The position numbers and the translations under genes were made by a program. This document shows positions 14,793-22,636 of a stretch of 28,649 nucleotides of DNA, in pieces. Within the stretch, counting starts at the first letter, position 1; every line of letters begins with the position of its first letter. The notes beneath the pieces were generated by a model. It saw only the letters and a list, made by a program, of their open reading frames with translations. It made no database searches and was not told the DNA's origin. Origin of the DNA: a virus; the IMG/VR virus record IMGVR_UViG_3300044655_002223, positions 1 through 28,649 of that record; one strand, written 5' to 3'.

Positions 14793-17510
14793 ATGATAAT
14801 TATTTTACCAAAGAACACAGAATATAATCTAGGGAACGATTTTCCCTTGATTACCATACCTATGACCATGGAGAATGCTGAATCAGCATCGTTTGAAGAT
14901 TTCCAGTGGTGGTCGTATTCTAAGGATTTTAGAAATTGGTTGAAAGCAAATCCAAGACAATGGGTAGCAGACTCCGAGGATCTCTCTAAATATTCAGGTA
15001 GCTTAACTGAATACCTAAGAGAGTGTATGGAAAGATATGATGAGGAGTCCTTACTATCAGAATCTAGCGTTATATCTTTTGAAGATTTTGAAAGGATGCT
15101 CTCAGAAAATGAAAATCTTTTCGAGGATGATGGGGATTCGGGAGCAGCTAGTGTGGACGACCAAGCTACTGTAAAAGAAGCGGTAAAATTTCACTTTGCA
15201 TACAATAAATTAAAAAGTGATGGAACTTTAAAAGAATCTGCTACTGCTGATCAAATAGCTACAGGCGACGATAAAGCGGTATTTTTAGTTTTAGAAGATC
15301 CTGAGAGTAAGGAAAATCTTTTAGAGACTTTAAAAGCATTTAGAATGAAAGGATTCACCGATACCGCAGCTGAATCTAAATTTACATTAATAAATGTTAC
15401 TGAGATGGTTCCTGGTGGACCGGTTGCAGAAGATGACTCCCCTGAAAATGTCGTGGGTAAGATAGTTCAGGATGCTACAATTTTAGCAACAACTGCTGGT
15501 GCGGGGGTTCTTATCTTTGGTGCTCTTAAAGTAGCTGGTGGAGCTTTAGGAACACAGGCTTTGTTAAAAACAATCAGGGGATTCTCCCCTAGTGCAGCTG
15601 CTAAAGCGGCTTCCACCGCAGCTAAACCTGGCCTTTGGAGTAAAGCAGGAAAATTTACAGCAGGTAAACTCAAGAGTATCTGGGGTATAGCCAAAGAAAT
15701 GGCTACACTTAAAAATACAAGGATAGCAGCTCAGGGTGCAGCAAGAGGTTTCAGAGGAGCTAAAGCCGCTTTCATGCTAGGAAAACAGGGAGTAGGTGGA
15801 GCGATTAAAGCTTTCGGTAAAGGATTCGCTAGAGGATTTTCTAAAGCAGGAGGTAAAGCAATACCTTTCGTAGGTGAGGTACTTATGGTTATCGATGCTG
15901 TGGGTTCTACTTGGAACTGGTTTAGTTCCAATCAGGCACCTAGATATGGCGAGGTTGATAGTTTTGCGCACAACTCATTAGATCCTGCATCAATACCGGT
16001 TGGAGTTCCTATCACTATATGCTGGTCACAGCCTGCAGGTGGATGGGGTGGAGCTGCAGTAAGCTTTTTCTTCAGTAATGAAACTAGAACTACATGCGAG
16101 CTTGTAAAGATTGGAGTTAGAGATAACTATTCAATATTCATATTAACTCAGGTTAACTCTGCAGAGGTTCAGAAACAGCTAGCATCTCACGATCTAGTTT
16201 TGATTGCTTTGGATAACAGCGATAAAGTTAATGAGCAACCAGAGGATGCGGGAAATATACTTACAAAAGCTGCTAAATACGTTCAGAGAACATTTGACAA
16301 CGAGGATATGGACTTTAAAATGTCTTTTGTTGATGGAATCGATAAGATTGCAGCATTATTCAATTTCCAGGGTATGTGCGATTGGAACACATTCATATCG
16401 GAATACAATAACGCATCAGACCAGTTAATAATAGCTGACGAAAACGCTCCTGCAACATATCAGTTTTATTATACAGATTCAGAGGATAATATTATTAACG
16501 TAGCGGGAAGACTATTAACCAGCGAAGAATTAGCTACTACTTCAGATACGGATATAGAAAAGATATTTTACCCTATAGAAGGAGGTGAGGATGTCTTCGG
16601 TAAAGTTAAGAAAAGAGGGGAAGGTGAAGTAGCAGAAGAATCCGAGGGATTTGATTCTTATGGACTAAACATATTGATGGAATCATCCGGAGTTATAACT
16701 AGCTTTTCTGATTTCAATTCATCTTTAACAAAGGCTAATTTGGGAATTTTTGAGGCTGGAGGATCTTCTGGAAATCCCGATGAGGGATCAGGAGACCCAG
16801 ATTCACAGGGAGTAGGCGCAAGTACTGCTGATCTTAGCCCAGATGATAAAATGGAGCCTGCAAAGGTAGCAATCTATAAGGTAACCGATAGAGAATATGC
16901 AAATCCAGAGCTTAGAAAATATAAAGCAGGAGTATTTACCCAATTTATTCTTACGGAGGAATCTTTTGATGCTAAAGCTAATGAATCGATTGGTGTAGAC
17001 GTTAATACTACAGGGGAGGACCTAGAAGATCCTAGAAGAGGGGTTTATGCTTATAAGAGAAAAGAAGATACACCGAAACCTCCGGTTGATCCTGATAAGG
17101 ATAAGGATAAAGATAAAGATAAGGAAGAAGACGTAAAAAGGGACCAACAGCCTGACGTCGAAAAAACGGAGGATGACTACTTCTTAAAAGTTAATCCTAA
17201 GGATGTAGAGATTAAAGATAAAAGAAATTCTACAGTTATTAGAGATAAGAGCGTAGAAGGTGGTATAAACATCTTAGACGAGTTCTTAGATGCTAAGAAA
17301 AAAGAGATATTAGGTATCTCAGATTGGAAAGCAATTACTTTCGCTAAATCGATGTTAGATGCTAAAGGAGAAGTTACTGAAGTTAAATTAAAGAACAGAT
17401 TTGCTCCGTTTGGTGATAAGATAAGAAAATATAGAGTTACTGATGGCGAATCATTCGAGATAGCTAAGAAATTTGCTGAAGATGTTGAAGCCAGAATAAA
17501 ATATGAATAA
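14793..17510 (+). CDS. Large head-block protein with Gly/Ala-rich membrane-like core
   Basis: A 905-residue protein not recognised as a known family. The N-terminal 220 residues are acidic, with several hydrophobic-x-E motifs (LLSESS near 88-92, MLSENE near 102-107). Residues 222-378 are rich in Gly and Ala, and partly cationic. They contain two hydrophobic stretches (about 229-255 and 354-377) joined by repeated small-residue helices such as GAARGFRGAKAAF and GVGGAIKAFGKGFARGF. Such glycine-zipper segments can insert into membranes. A beta-rich middle follows, then an acidic linker with a Asp-Lys repeat coded at 17094-17125, then a helical basic C-terminus. It sits directly before the prohead protease, where T4 keeps its small core genes 67 and 68. 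A packaged or ejected protein is plausible; the function is unproven. Confidence 0.8.
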   Translation: MIIILPKNTEYNLGNDFPLITIPMTMENAESASFEDFQWWSYSKDFRNWLKANPRQWVADSEDLSKYSGSLTEYLRECMERYDEESLLSESSVISFEDFERMLSENENLFEDDGDSGAASVDDQATVKEAVKFHFAYNKLKSDGTLKESATADQIATGDDKAVFLVLEDPESKENLLETLKAFRMKGFTDTAAESKFTLINVTEMVPGGPVAEDDSPENVVGKIVQDATILATTAGAGVLIFGALKVAGGALGTQALLKTIRGFSPSAAAKAASTAAKPGLWSKAGKFTAGKLKSIWGIAKEMATLKNTRIAAQGAARGFRGAKAAFMLGKQGVGGAIKAFGKGFARGFSKAGGKAIPFVGEVLMVIDAVGSTWNWFSSNQAPRYGEVDSFAHNSLDPASIPVGVPITICWSQPAGGWGGAAVSFFFSNETRTTCELVKIGVRDNYSIFILTQVNSAEVQKQLASHDLVLIALDNSDKVNEQPEDAGNILTKAAKYVQRTFDNEDMDFKMSFVDGIDKIAALFNFQGMCDWNTFISEYNNASDQLIIADENAPATYQFYYTDSEDNIINVAGRLLTSEELATTSDTDIEKIFYPIEGGEDVFGKVKKRGEGEVAEESEGFDSYGLNILMESSGVITSFSDFNSSLTKANLGIFEAGGSSGNPDEGSGDPDSQGVGASTADLSPDDKMEPAKVAIYKVTDREYANPELRKYKAGVFTQFILTEESFDAKANESIGVDVNTTGEDLEDPRRGVYAYKRKEDTPKPPVDPDKDKDKDKDKEEDVKRDQQPDVEKTEDDYFLKVNPKDVEIKDKRNSTVIRDKSVEGGINILDEFLDAKKKEILGISDWKAITFAKSMLDAKGEVTEVKLKNRFAPFGDKIRKYRVTDGESFEIAKKFAEDVEARIKYE

Positions 17511-17545
17511 TCGCAGAAATGATAAAAAATATCTGAACGATTGTT

Positions 17546-17553
17546 GATATATA
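17546..17553 (+). promoter_or_regulatory. Candidate late promoter (GATATATA) before the prohead protease
   Basis: Intergenic GATATATA, 25 bases before the ATG and followed by an A-rich leader (AAAAAAGAAAAAATAAA). The overlapping TATAAATG (17550-17557) is also one base away from the T4 late box TATAAATA. Of the seven copies this is the best placed. Confidence 0.55.
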
Positions 17554-17578
17554 AATGACATAAAAAAGAAAAAATAAA

Positions 17579-19609
17579 ATGCCAACAACTCAAAGACTTA
17601 ATGAAGAATTGGTTTTCATTCTTGAAAGACAAGAACTTTTCCTTGAATCCAAAAAGGAGGGATCTAGCGATTATGTTCTAGAGGGTATTGCTGCTGTTTT
17701 CGGTAAAGAAAATAACAATAATCGAATCTACGAGGAAAAAGAATATCTACCTCACTTGGATTACCTTAGAGATAAGATCAAGCAGAGAAGATTAGTTGGT
17801 GAATTAGACCACCCTGAAAAATTCGACGTTTCACTTAAGAACATTTCTCATATCATAGAGAAGCTAGATTACGATAAGGGAAATAGACAACTTAAAATTA
17901 AAGTTAGATTATTGGACACCCCTGCTGGAAAAATAGCTAAGAATTTAGTTGATGCTGGAGTTCCTTTATCTATATCTTCTAGAGCTGCTGGATCAGTTGG
18001 TGGAGATAAGAAAGTACAGATTAAAAAGATATTCACTTACGATCTAGTTGCAGATCCTGGTTTTCAAGACGCACAGTTAGAAAGAGTATATGAGAGTGCA
18101 GGTTTCACTTATGAAGAATTCTTCGCAAAGAGAAATAACACTATCCTAAACACACTAACTTGCTTAAATGAATCTCTAGGTCTGGAAAACGAATCCCCAG
18201 TGAAGATATATAGAGTTGAAAACAACGAAGAATTTAATAAACTCGTGAAAACAGACAAAAATAAAACATCCCTTATGGAGAATAATGAATTTGTTACCGC
18301 TGATGAATTGAATCAATATTCCATCTTTCTTAAGAAGGAAATGGATTCGATGAAAAATGAGCTGACAACTATTAGACAACAAAGAAATTCTATTACTGAA
18401 TCTAATAGCGATTATTCTAAATCTTTGGTTAGCCAACTTGAGAATAGAGTAGCTAAGTTAGAGAAATATTCAGAATATCTTGCTGAGAATTTAGATAACG
18501 CAATTAAATACGGAGAATATCTTGCTGAGAATTTAGATCAGAGCATTAATTACAGTAAGTATTTAGCTGAGAACTTAGATAAGAATATTTCTTATTCTAA
18601 ATATCTTTCTGAAAACGTAGATAAAAACATTTCTTATTCTAAATATCTTGCTGAGAACGTAGATAAGTCAATCAGCTATACTGAGTATGTAGCAGAGAAC
18701 GTAGATAGAAATATCGAATACTCTAAATACTTAGCTGAAAAATTAGACCACTCTATCCAATATTCTGAATATTTAGCTGAAAACGTTGATAACAACATCG
18801 CATACAGCGAGCATATTGCAGAAAATGTTAATAGCGGAATTGCTTATACCGAGTATGTAGCTGAAAAACTAAACGACGGTATTGAATACAGTGAGTATCT
18901 TGCTGAGAATTTGAGTAAAACTATTTCTTATACTGACTATTTAGCAGAAAATCTAAATAGAGGTTTAGATTACTCGGAGTACTTAGCTGAAAAAGTTAAA
19001 AGAGGTATTGATTACACAGAATACATCGCAGAAAGCATTAATGGCTCAGCATCTGGATTAGATATGGGTACATCTTCTGTTCCTCACGTAGGCAACTTAA
19101 GAGAAAATGTTGATGTTAGCTATCATGCAGGACTAAACGAGTCTGGATTTGCTGGAAGCTACGACAATCTTACTTCAAGAATAGATAATTTGATTGAATC
19201 GGTTAAAACACAAAAAACCGAGTCAAATATAAACGAGGCTGCTTCTAGATTTCAGTCTCAAGCCAATACACAAAAGGCTCAAACAGGTGTTCTAAATGAA
19301 TCAATTAACGAAGGAGCAACAGGTCTTAAATTTATTGATGAAATGCCAGAGGAATACACTTCAATTTGGGAGTCTCTAAACGAAGGGCATAAGCAATCAA
19401 TCATTGCTCAAAGCCACTTCTACAGATTAGATACTGCATACCAAATTAAGAATTTCTGGTCTACTCGTCAATTAGGAGCTAAAACTTTCGGAGTTCAAAA
19501 ATTGGACGAGAACGAGAATCTAAATGAAAATAACGCTACGCAAGGCTACTCAAGTGATTATATGAATTACATAGCTTCAGCGTTAGAACAAAAATTTCAA
19601 AAAAGGTAA
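17579..19609 (+). CDS. 21: Prohead protease fused to a repeat-rich scaffold-like half (gp21-gp22-like)
   Basis: A 676-residue protein. Residues 1-185 are a T4 gp21-type serine protease: VLEGIAAVFG, NNNRIYEEKEYL (T4 NRNKRLYPKRIL), VGELDHPE with catalytic H78 (T4 GELNHP), and LSISSRAAGSV with nucleophile S134 (T4 VSSRGLGS). Residues 190-295 are helical. Residues 296-491 are fourteen repeats of 14 residues. The C-terminal part (492-676) carries many hydrophobic-N-E sites (GLNESG, NINEAA, VLNESINEGA, SLNEGH) and ends with a helical region, including HFYRLDTAYQIKNFWSTRQL. T4 encodes protease and scaffold separately (gp21 about 212, gp22 about 269 residues), so this looks like a fusion. An internal ATG at 18275 could also produce the scaffold part alone. 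MPTTQRLNE at the N-terminus may itself be a cleavage tag. Confidence 0.9.
   Translation: MPTTQRLNEELVFILERQELFLESKKEGSSDYVLEGIAAVFGKENNNNRIYEEKEYLPHLDYLRDKIKQRRLVGELDHPEKFDVSLKNISHIIEKLDYDKGNRQLKIKVRLLDTPAGKIAKNLVDAGVPLSISSRAAGSVGGDKKVQIKKIFTYDLVADPGFQDAQLERVYESAGFTYEEFFAKRNNTILNTLTCLNESLGLENESPVKIYRVENNEEFNKLVKTDKNKTSLMENNEFVTADELNQYSIFLKKEMDSMKNELTTIRQQRNSITESNSDYSKSLVSQLENRVAKLEKYSEYLAENLDNAIKYGEYLAENLDQSINYSKYLAENLDKNISYSKYLSENVDKNISYSKYLAENVDKSISYTEYVAENVDRNIEYSKYLAEKLDHSIQYSEYLAENVDNNIAYSEHIAENVNSGIAYTEYVAEKLNDGIEYSEYLAENLSKTISYTDYLAENLNRGLDYSEYLAEKVKRGIDYTEYIAESINGSASGLDMGTSSVPHVGNLRENVDVSYHAGLNESGFAGSYDNLTSRIDNLIESVKTQKTESNINEAASRFQSQANTQKAQTGVLNESINEGATGLKFIDEMPEEYTSIWESLNEGHKQSIIAQSHFYRLDTAYQIKNFWSTRQLGAKTFGVQKLDENENLNENNATQGYSSDYMNYIASALEQKFQKR
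18205..18212 (+). promoter_or_regulatory. Possible internal GATATATA promoter in the protease-scaffold gene
   Basis: GATATATAGAG within the protease-scaffold coding region, 62 bases before the in-frame ATG at 18275. The sequence and distance resemble the copies before the 905-residue gene and the portal. It could be coincidence, because the codons for K-I-Y-R produce it naturally. Confidence 0.3.
18275..19609 (+). CDS. 22: Possible nested scaffold product from an internal start
   Basis: Methionine 233 of the protease-scaffold protein is encoded by an ATG preceded by ACAAAAATAAAACATCCCTT, an A-rich context very like the leader of the gp55-like gene. It lies beyond the protease domain and before the repeats, so a separate 444-residue scaffold protein (gp22-like) could be made without the protease, as lambda does with C and Nu3. 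This start is a hypothesis; the full-length frame is uninterrupted. Confidence 0.35.
   Translation: MENNEFVTADELNQYSIFLKKEMDSMKNELTTIRQQRNSITESNSDYSKSLVSQLENRVAKLEKYSEYLAENLDNAIKYGEYLAENLDQSINYSKYLAENLDKNISYSKYLSENVDKNISYSKYLAENVDKSISYTEYVAENVDRNIEYSKYLAEKLDHSIQYSEYLAENVDNNIAYSEHIAENVNSGIAYTEYVAEKLNDGIEYSEYLAENLSKTISYTDYLAENLNRGLDYSEYLAEKVKRGIDYTEYIAESINGSASGLDMGTSSVPHVGNLRENVDVSYHAGLNESGFAGSYDNLTSRIDNLIESVKTQKTESNINEAASRFQSQANTQKAQTGVLNESINEGATGLKFIDEMPEEYTSIWESLNEGHKQSIIAQSHFYRLDTAYQIKNFWSTRQLGAKTFGVQKLDENENLNENNATQGYSSDYMNYIASALEQKFQKR
18464..19051 (+). repeat. Fourteen tandem 42-base coding repeats (14-residue units)
   Basis: Fourteen in-register units of 42 bases encode residues 296-491. 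The consensus is x-Y-S-E-Y-L-A-E-N-L/V-D-x-x-I. Tyr at position 2 and the Glu at position 8 are kept in all fourteen units; the motif at positions 6-8 reads LAE in nine, VAE in two, IAE in two and LSE in one. Synonymous codons vary between units, so this is not a fresh DNA duplication. At 14 residues a unit makes about four helical turns, so the units can stack along one long helix. Confidence 0.95.
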
Positions 19610-19627
19610 AAAAAATAGAAAACAATC

Positions 19628-21367
19628 ATGAAACTGATTAACGAACAAGAAATCTATGATACCTGGTCTCCGATTATCGAGAGCAAAGCTGGTATCACAG
19701 AAGAAAGCAAAAAAGGTTGGTTGACTAAATACTGTCACTACCATTCATTAAACGAATCTGCTGGAGCTTATAACACTCTTGGTGTTGTAAACGGTATGGG
19801 TAACGTTGCCCCACCAGCATTCCCTGGTGCTACTATTGGTGGTACTTCATTCTCAACAGGCGCTAACGCTGGTTTCTACAACACAGCTTGGCAAGGATCT
19901 GGAGATAAATTCCCTTCACTTCTTCCATTGGCTATTCAGGTAGCTGCGAAGACTGTAGGTTTTGATATCGTTCCAGTTATTCCTATGTCTGGTCCTACTG
20001 GTATCTTGTCTTACTTAGACTACGTATACGCAGGTGGTAAAACTAACGCTGCTACTGCTGCTACATCTGGAGACAGTTTAGCAAAAGCTCCAGCTATGAT
20101 TAAATTCCCAGTTTATCAAACTGCTTTAGGTACTGGTGTTACTGGTGCTACTGCAGGTACATTTACTGTTGGACAAAATTACGCTCTTACTAACGGTGGT
20201 ACAATAAACTTATTGTTTGTTGGTCTATCAAGAATTGACGGTTTCCCTATATTCGAGATCAATCCTTCTACAGTTGGTGGTGTAACTGGTATAACTGATG
20301 GCTATAACGTAGCTGGTATCATCAACGGTACTCCTGCTCAAGTAGGTTCTAGCGGATTCTATACTGGTGCTACTTCAGTTAACTACTTAGCTCAGTTAGT
20401 TAAAGGTCTAGAAGATCACATCCAAGGTTTCTCCGGTGCTGGTTTCAATAACACCGACGCTTGGCAAGGTCCTTACGTAGATGGTACTAAGACTTACAAC
20501 CCGATGTTAAGAGGTGTTGGTGAGTCTACTTACTACAACTCAATGGGTCTATCGACTTTCACTAAGTTCGTAGAAGCTGAAACTTTCCAAGTAGCTGCTT
20601 CTGTTACAACTGAGCAAATCCAAGACCTTAACAAACAATTCGGTATCGACGTTATCTCAATGATCGAGAACGCATTGGTTAATGAGGTATCTCAGTCTAT
20701 TAACAAGCACATCCTTTCTAGAGCATTCGCTTTAGGTTGGTCTAACCACATCCAGTTCAACAATGTTGAAAACCAAAACTTGAACTTGAACTTGGTAATC
20801 GGTGGTGGTTCTGGTACTACATCAGCTTACGTTAAGAAAGACGATACTACTGGAACTATGGTTATCCCTGGTGGTCCTGCTTCAGGAGGTTACGAGAACT
20901 TGTCAACTTTACAAAGAAGACTATTCTCAAGAATCCTTGCAGCTGCAAACGTAGTAGCTAACAGAGGTCGTAGAGGTCCTGCTAACTTCATCGTTACTAA
21001 CGCTGCAGTAGCAAGTGCACTTCAAGATATCTCTCAGTTCACTTTCGCTCCATTCTCTAACACGTTAACTCAAAATAACGGTACTTTATACCCTGTAGGT
21101 TCACTTGCTGGTATGACCGTTTACGTAGATCAGAACATGAGATACGACGATACACGTGTATGTATTGGTAGAAAAGGTGGTGACGATGAGCCAGGATTGA
21201 AATTCATGCCTTACATGATGGCTGAGTCAATTCAGACTATCTCTGAAGGTACAATGTCACCTAAAATCGCGGTTAAATCAAGATACGCTCTAGTTGAAGC
21301 TGGTTTCTTACCAGAGACTATGTACTTGACATTCTATGTTAACGTACCTGCTGGAGGTTTAGCTTAA
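19628..21367 (+). CDS. 23: Major capsid protein (gp23-like)
   Basis: A 579-residue HK97-fold capsid protein of the T4 type. Shared regions include TTEQIQDLNKQFGIDVISMI (T4 TAELAQDLKAVHGMDADAEL), RGRRGPANFIVTN (T4 RGRGNFIIAS), and VGSLAGMTVYVDQN (T4 VLGGKYRVYIDQ). The C-terminal part is MSPKIAVKSRYALVEAGF. The N-terminus (INEQEIYDTWSPIIE) parallels T4 KAELLNKWKPLLE, and the sequence SLNE-SAGAYN places the likely maturation cut after E43, where T4 cuts after E65 in FLTE-AEIGG. The middle is Gly/Thr-rich and may hold a surface insertion. Codons are distinctive: Gly is mostly GGT, and AAC, TAC and TTC are frequent, unlike its neighbours. The gene follows the protease-scaffold gene by 18 bases and is closed by a strong terminator. 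Confidence 0.95.
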   Translation: MKLINEQEIYDTWSPIIESKAGITEESKKGWLTKYCHYHSLNESAGAYNTLGVVNGMGNVAPPAFPGATIGGTSFSTGANAGFYNTAWQGSGDKFPSLLPLAIQVAAKTVGFDIVPVIPMSGPTGILSYLDYVYAGGKTNAATAATSGDSLAKAPAMIKFPVYQTALGTGVTGATAGTFTVGQNYALTNGGTINLLFVGLSRIDGFPIFEINPSTVGGVTGITDGYNVAGIINGTPAQVGSSGFYTGATSVNYLAQLVKGLEDHIQGFSGAGFNNTDAWQGPYVDGTKTYNPMLRGVGESTYYNSMGLSTFTKFVEAETFQVAASVTTEQIQDLNKQFGIDVISMIENALVNEVSQSINKHILSRAFALGWSNHIQFNNVENQNLNLNLVIGGGSGTTSAYVKKDDTTGTMVIPGGPASGGYENLSTLQRRLFSRILAAANVVANRGRRGPANFIVTNAAVASALQDISQFTFAPFSNTLTQNNGTLYPVGSLAGMTVYVDQNMRYDDTRVCIGRKGGDDEPGLKFMPYMMAESIQTISEGTMSPKIAVKSRYALVEAGFLPETMYLTFYVNVPAGGLA

Positions 21368-21390
21368 TCTTAACCACATAAGCACATATT

Positions 21391-21420
21391 AAAACCCTAG
21401 GCTCAGCCTAGGGTTTTTTT
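21391..21420 (+). terminator. Strong intrinsic terminator after the capsid gene
   Basis: An 11-bp stem (21391-21401 with 21407-21417) includes a GC-rich CCCTAGG/CCTAGGG core and a CTCAG loop. The T-run is 21414-21420. It would limit read-through from the very highly expressed capsid gene. Confidence 0.95.
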
Positions 21421-21430
21421 GTGTAGATGG

Positions 21431-21438
21431 GATATATA
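21431..21438 (+). promoter_or_regulatory. Candidate late promoter (GATATATA) restarting transcription after the capsid terminator
   Basis: GATATATA in context GGGATATATAGAGAG, eleven bases after the terminator and 24 bases before the ATG at 21463. It lies downstream of the other possible start at 21427, which argues for 21463 as the real start. Confidence 0.5.
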
Positions 21439-21462
21439 GAGAGTAGAAAAGTATTACACCAT

Positions 21463-22626
21463 ATGAAAAATATACCATCATTTAAAGAATTTAATCAGTA
21501 TTCGGACTATATCGAAACAACTAACGAAAGCACGTTAAACGAGCTTAGAAATATAGAAGGTGCAGATCCTATACATTCGGTTAACGAGGGCCACGTAATG
21601 AACGCAGCCAAAAATTTTCTTTCCAAGTTTTTTCTAGGTCCTCTTTCTAGAGTAGGAGCTATAGATCAGGCTAGAAAAATAATTCTTGAATTGGAATTAG
21701 ATCTTATAGAAAAAAGAAACGATTTTGAGCTTGAGATGGAAGAGATAGAGAATAAAATCGATGAGTTAATAAAGATAAACGATAAAGAAAAAATAGTTTC
21801 TTTAGAAAGAGAAAGAGAGCTAAAAGCTAAACAAATGGATGCTTATGTTAAAGCACAAAAACTTAAGCTTGAAAAATCAAAAGATGTTGCAAGAAAAATA
21901 GTAGACGGTAATGCTAGAAGAAAAGAATACTTAGAAGCTGGGTATGCTGAGGATGAAATAGCTATAGCTGAACTTGAATATAAGTTAGCTTCCCAGAGAA
22001 TCGAAGATAAATCCGAACTTGGCGAATACGAAGCAAAAGTTAAGAAGGCTAAAGAAGAAGCAGATGCTAAGGCAGCTCAAATGAAAGATAATGCAGAAAA
22101 GGATGCAGGGAAGAATGCAGGAAAAACTGGATCTTCCGAAGATGAACCAGAGGACCTATCTTTAGATCCTCAGGAAGAGAAGAAAAAAGTTGCTGGTAGA
22201 AAATATAAGGATATTATAACCAGAAAAAATGAGCTAACAAAGGAGATTGCCGATCTTAGATCTGATTTGGAGAGGAAATTAAGTAAATTCAAATCGAGAG
22301 TTTCTGGAAATGCTGCTGCGGGTAAGAAGGAATCTAAATATGCTGAATCGATTAAGATTGAGTTATTAGAGATTTGTTCAGCTCTTGATTCGAAAATAAA
22401 TCTTCTTACGACCCTTAGAAATCTAGGTAAAACCGAGAGGGAAATAGATAGAAAATTAGGTAAAGAATCAGAATTTACCCAACTAGCAGATAAGATCAAT
22501 CAGAGTATCTTGGATGGTGAAGATGCAAATTCAGGGACAAAGAAAATTATTTCTGATTTATTTGGATCGTCCCAAGTTACCCCTCAATCTATAGAAGAGG
22601 CTATGAGAAAAATAACCGAAAATTAA
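21463..22626 (+). CDS. Candidate internal head/core protein, coiled coil, tagged N-terminus
   Basis: A 387-residue protein from the ATG at 21463; a frame-extending ATG at 21427 would give 399 residues but lies before the GATATATA box. The N-terminus MKNIPSFKEFNQYSDY strongly resembles T4 capsid-targeting peptides such as MKTYQEFIAE. Hydrophobic-x-E sites follow in TNESTLNE and SVNEGH. After a short hydrophobic AAKNFLSKFFLGPLSRV, most of the protein is a Lys/Glu-rich coiled coil (about residues 60-330) with a Gly/Lys/Asp linker in the middle. This composition fits a prohead core or internal head protein that is cut on maturation. No enzyme motif is visible. It leads a run of four similar genes with gaps of about ten bases or overlaps. 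Confidence 0.8.
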   Translation: MKNIPSFKEFNQYSDYIETTNESTLNELRNIEGADPIHSVNEGHVMNAAKNFLSKFFLGPLSRVGAIDQARKIILELELDLIEKRNDFELEMEEIENKIDELIKINDKEKIVSLERERELKAKQMDAYVKAQKLKLEKSKDVARKIVDGNARRKEYLEAGYAEDEIAIAELEYKLASQRIEDKSELGEYEAKVKKAKEEADAKAAQMKDNAEKDAGKNAGKTGSSEDEPEDLSLDPQEEKKKVAGRKYKDIITRKNELTKEIADLRSDLERKLSKFKSRVSGNAAAGKKESKYAESIKIELLEICSALDSKINLLTTLRNLGKTEREIDRKLGKESEFTQLADKINQSILDGEDANSGTKKIISDLFGSSQVTPQSIEEAMRKITEN

Positions 22627-22636
22627 TTCTCTTAAT

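Noticed and set aside
18464-19051. 42-base periodicity as a CRISPR array or recombination repeat
   Set aside because: The period is an exact multiple of three, there are no spacers, the frame is unbroken and codons differ between units, so it is a protein repeat.
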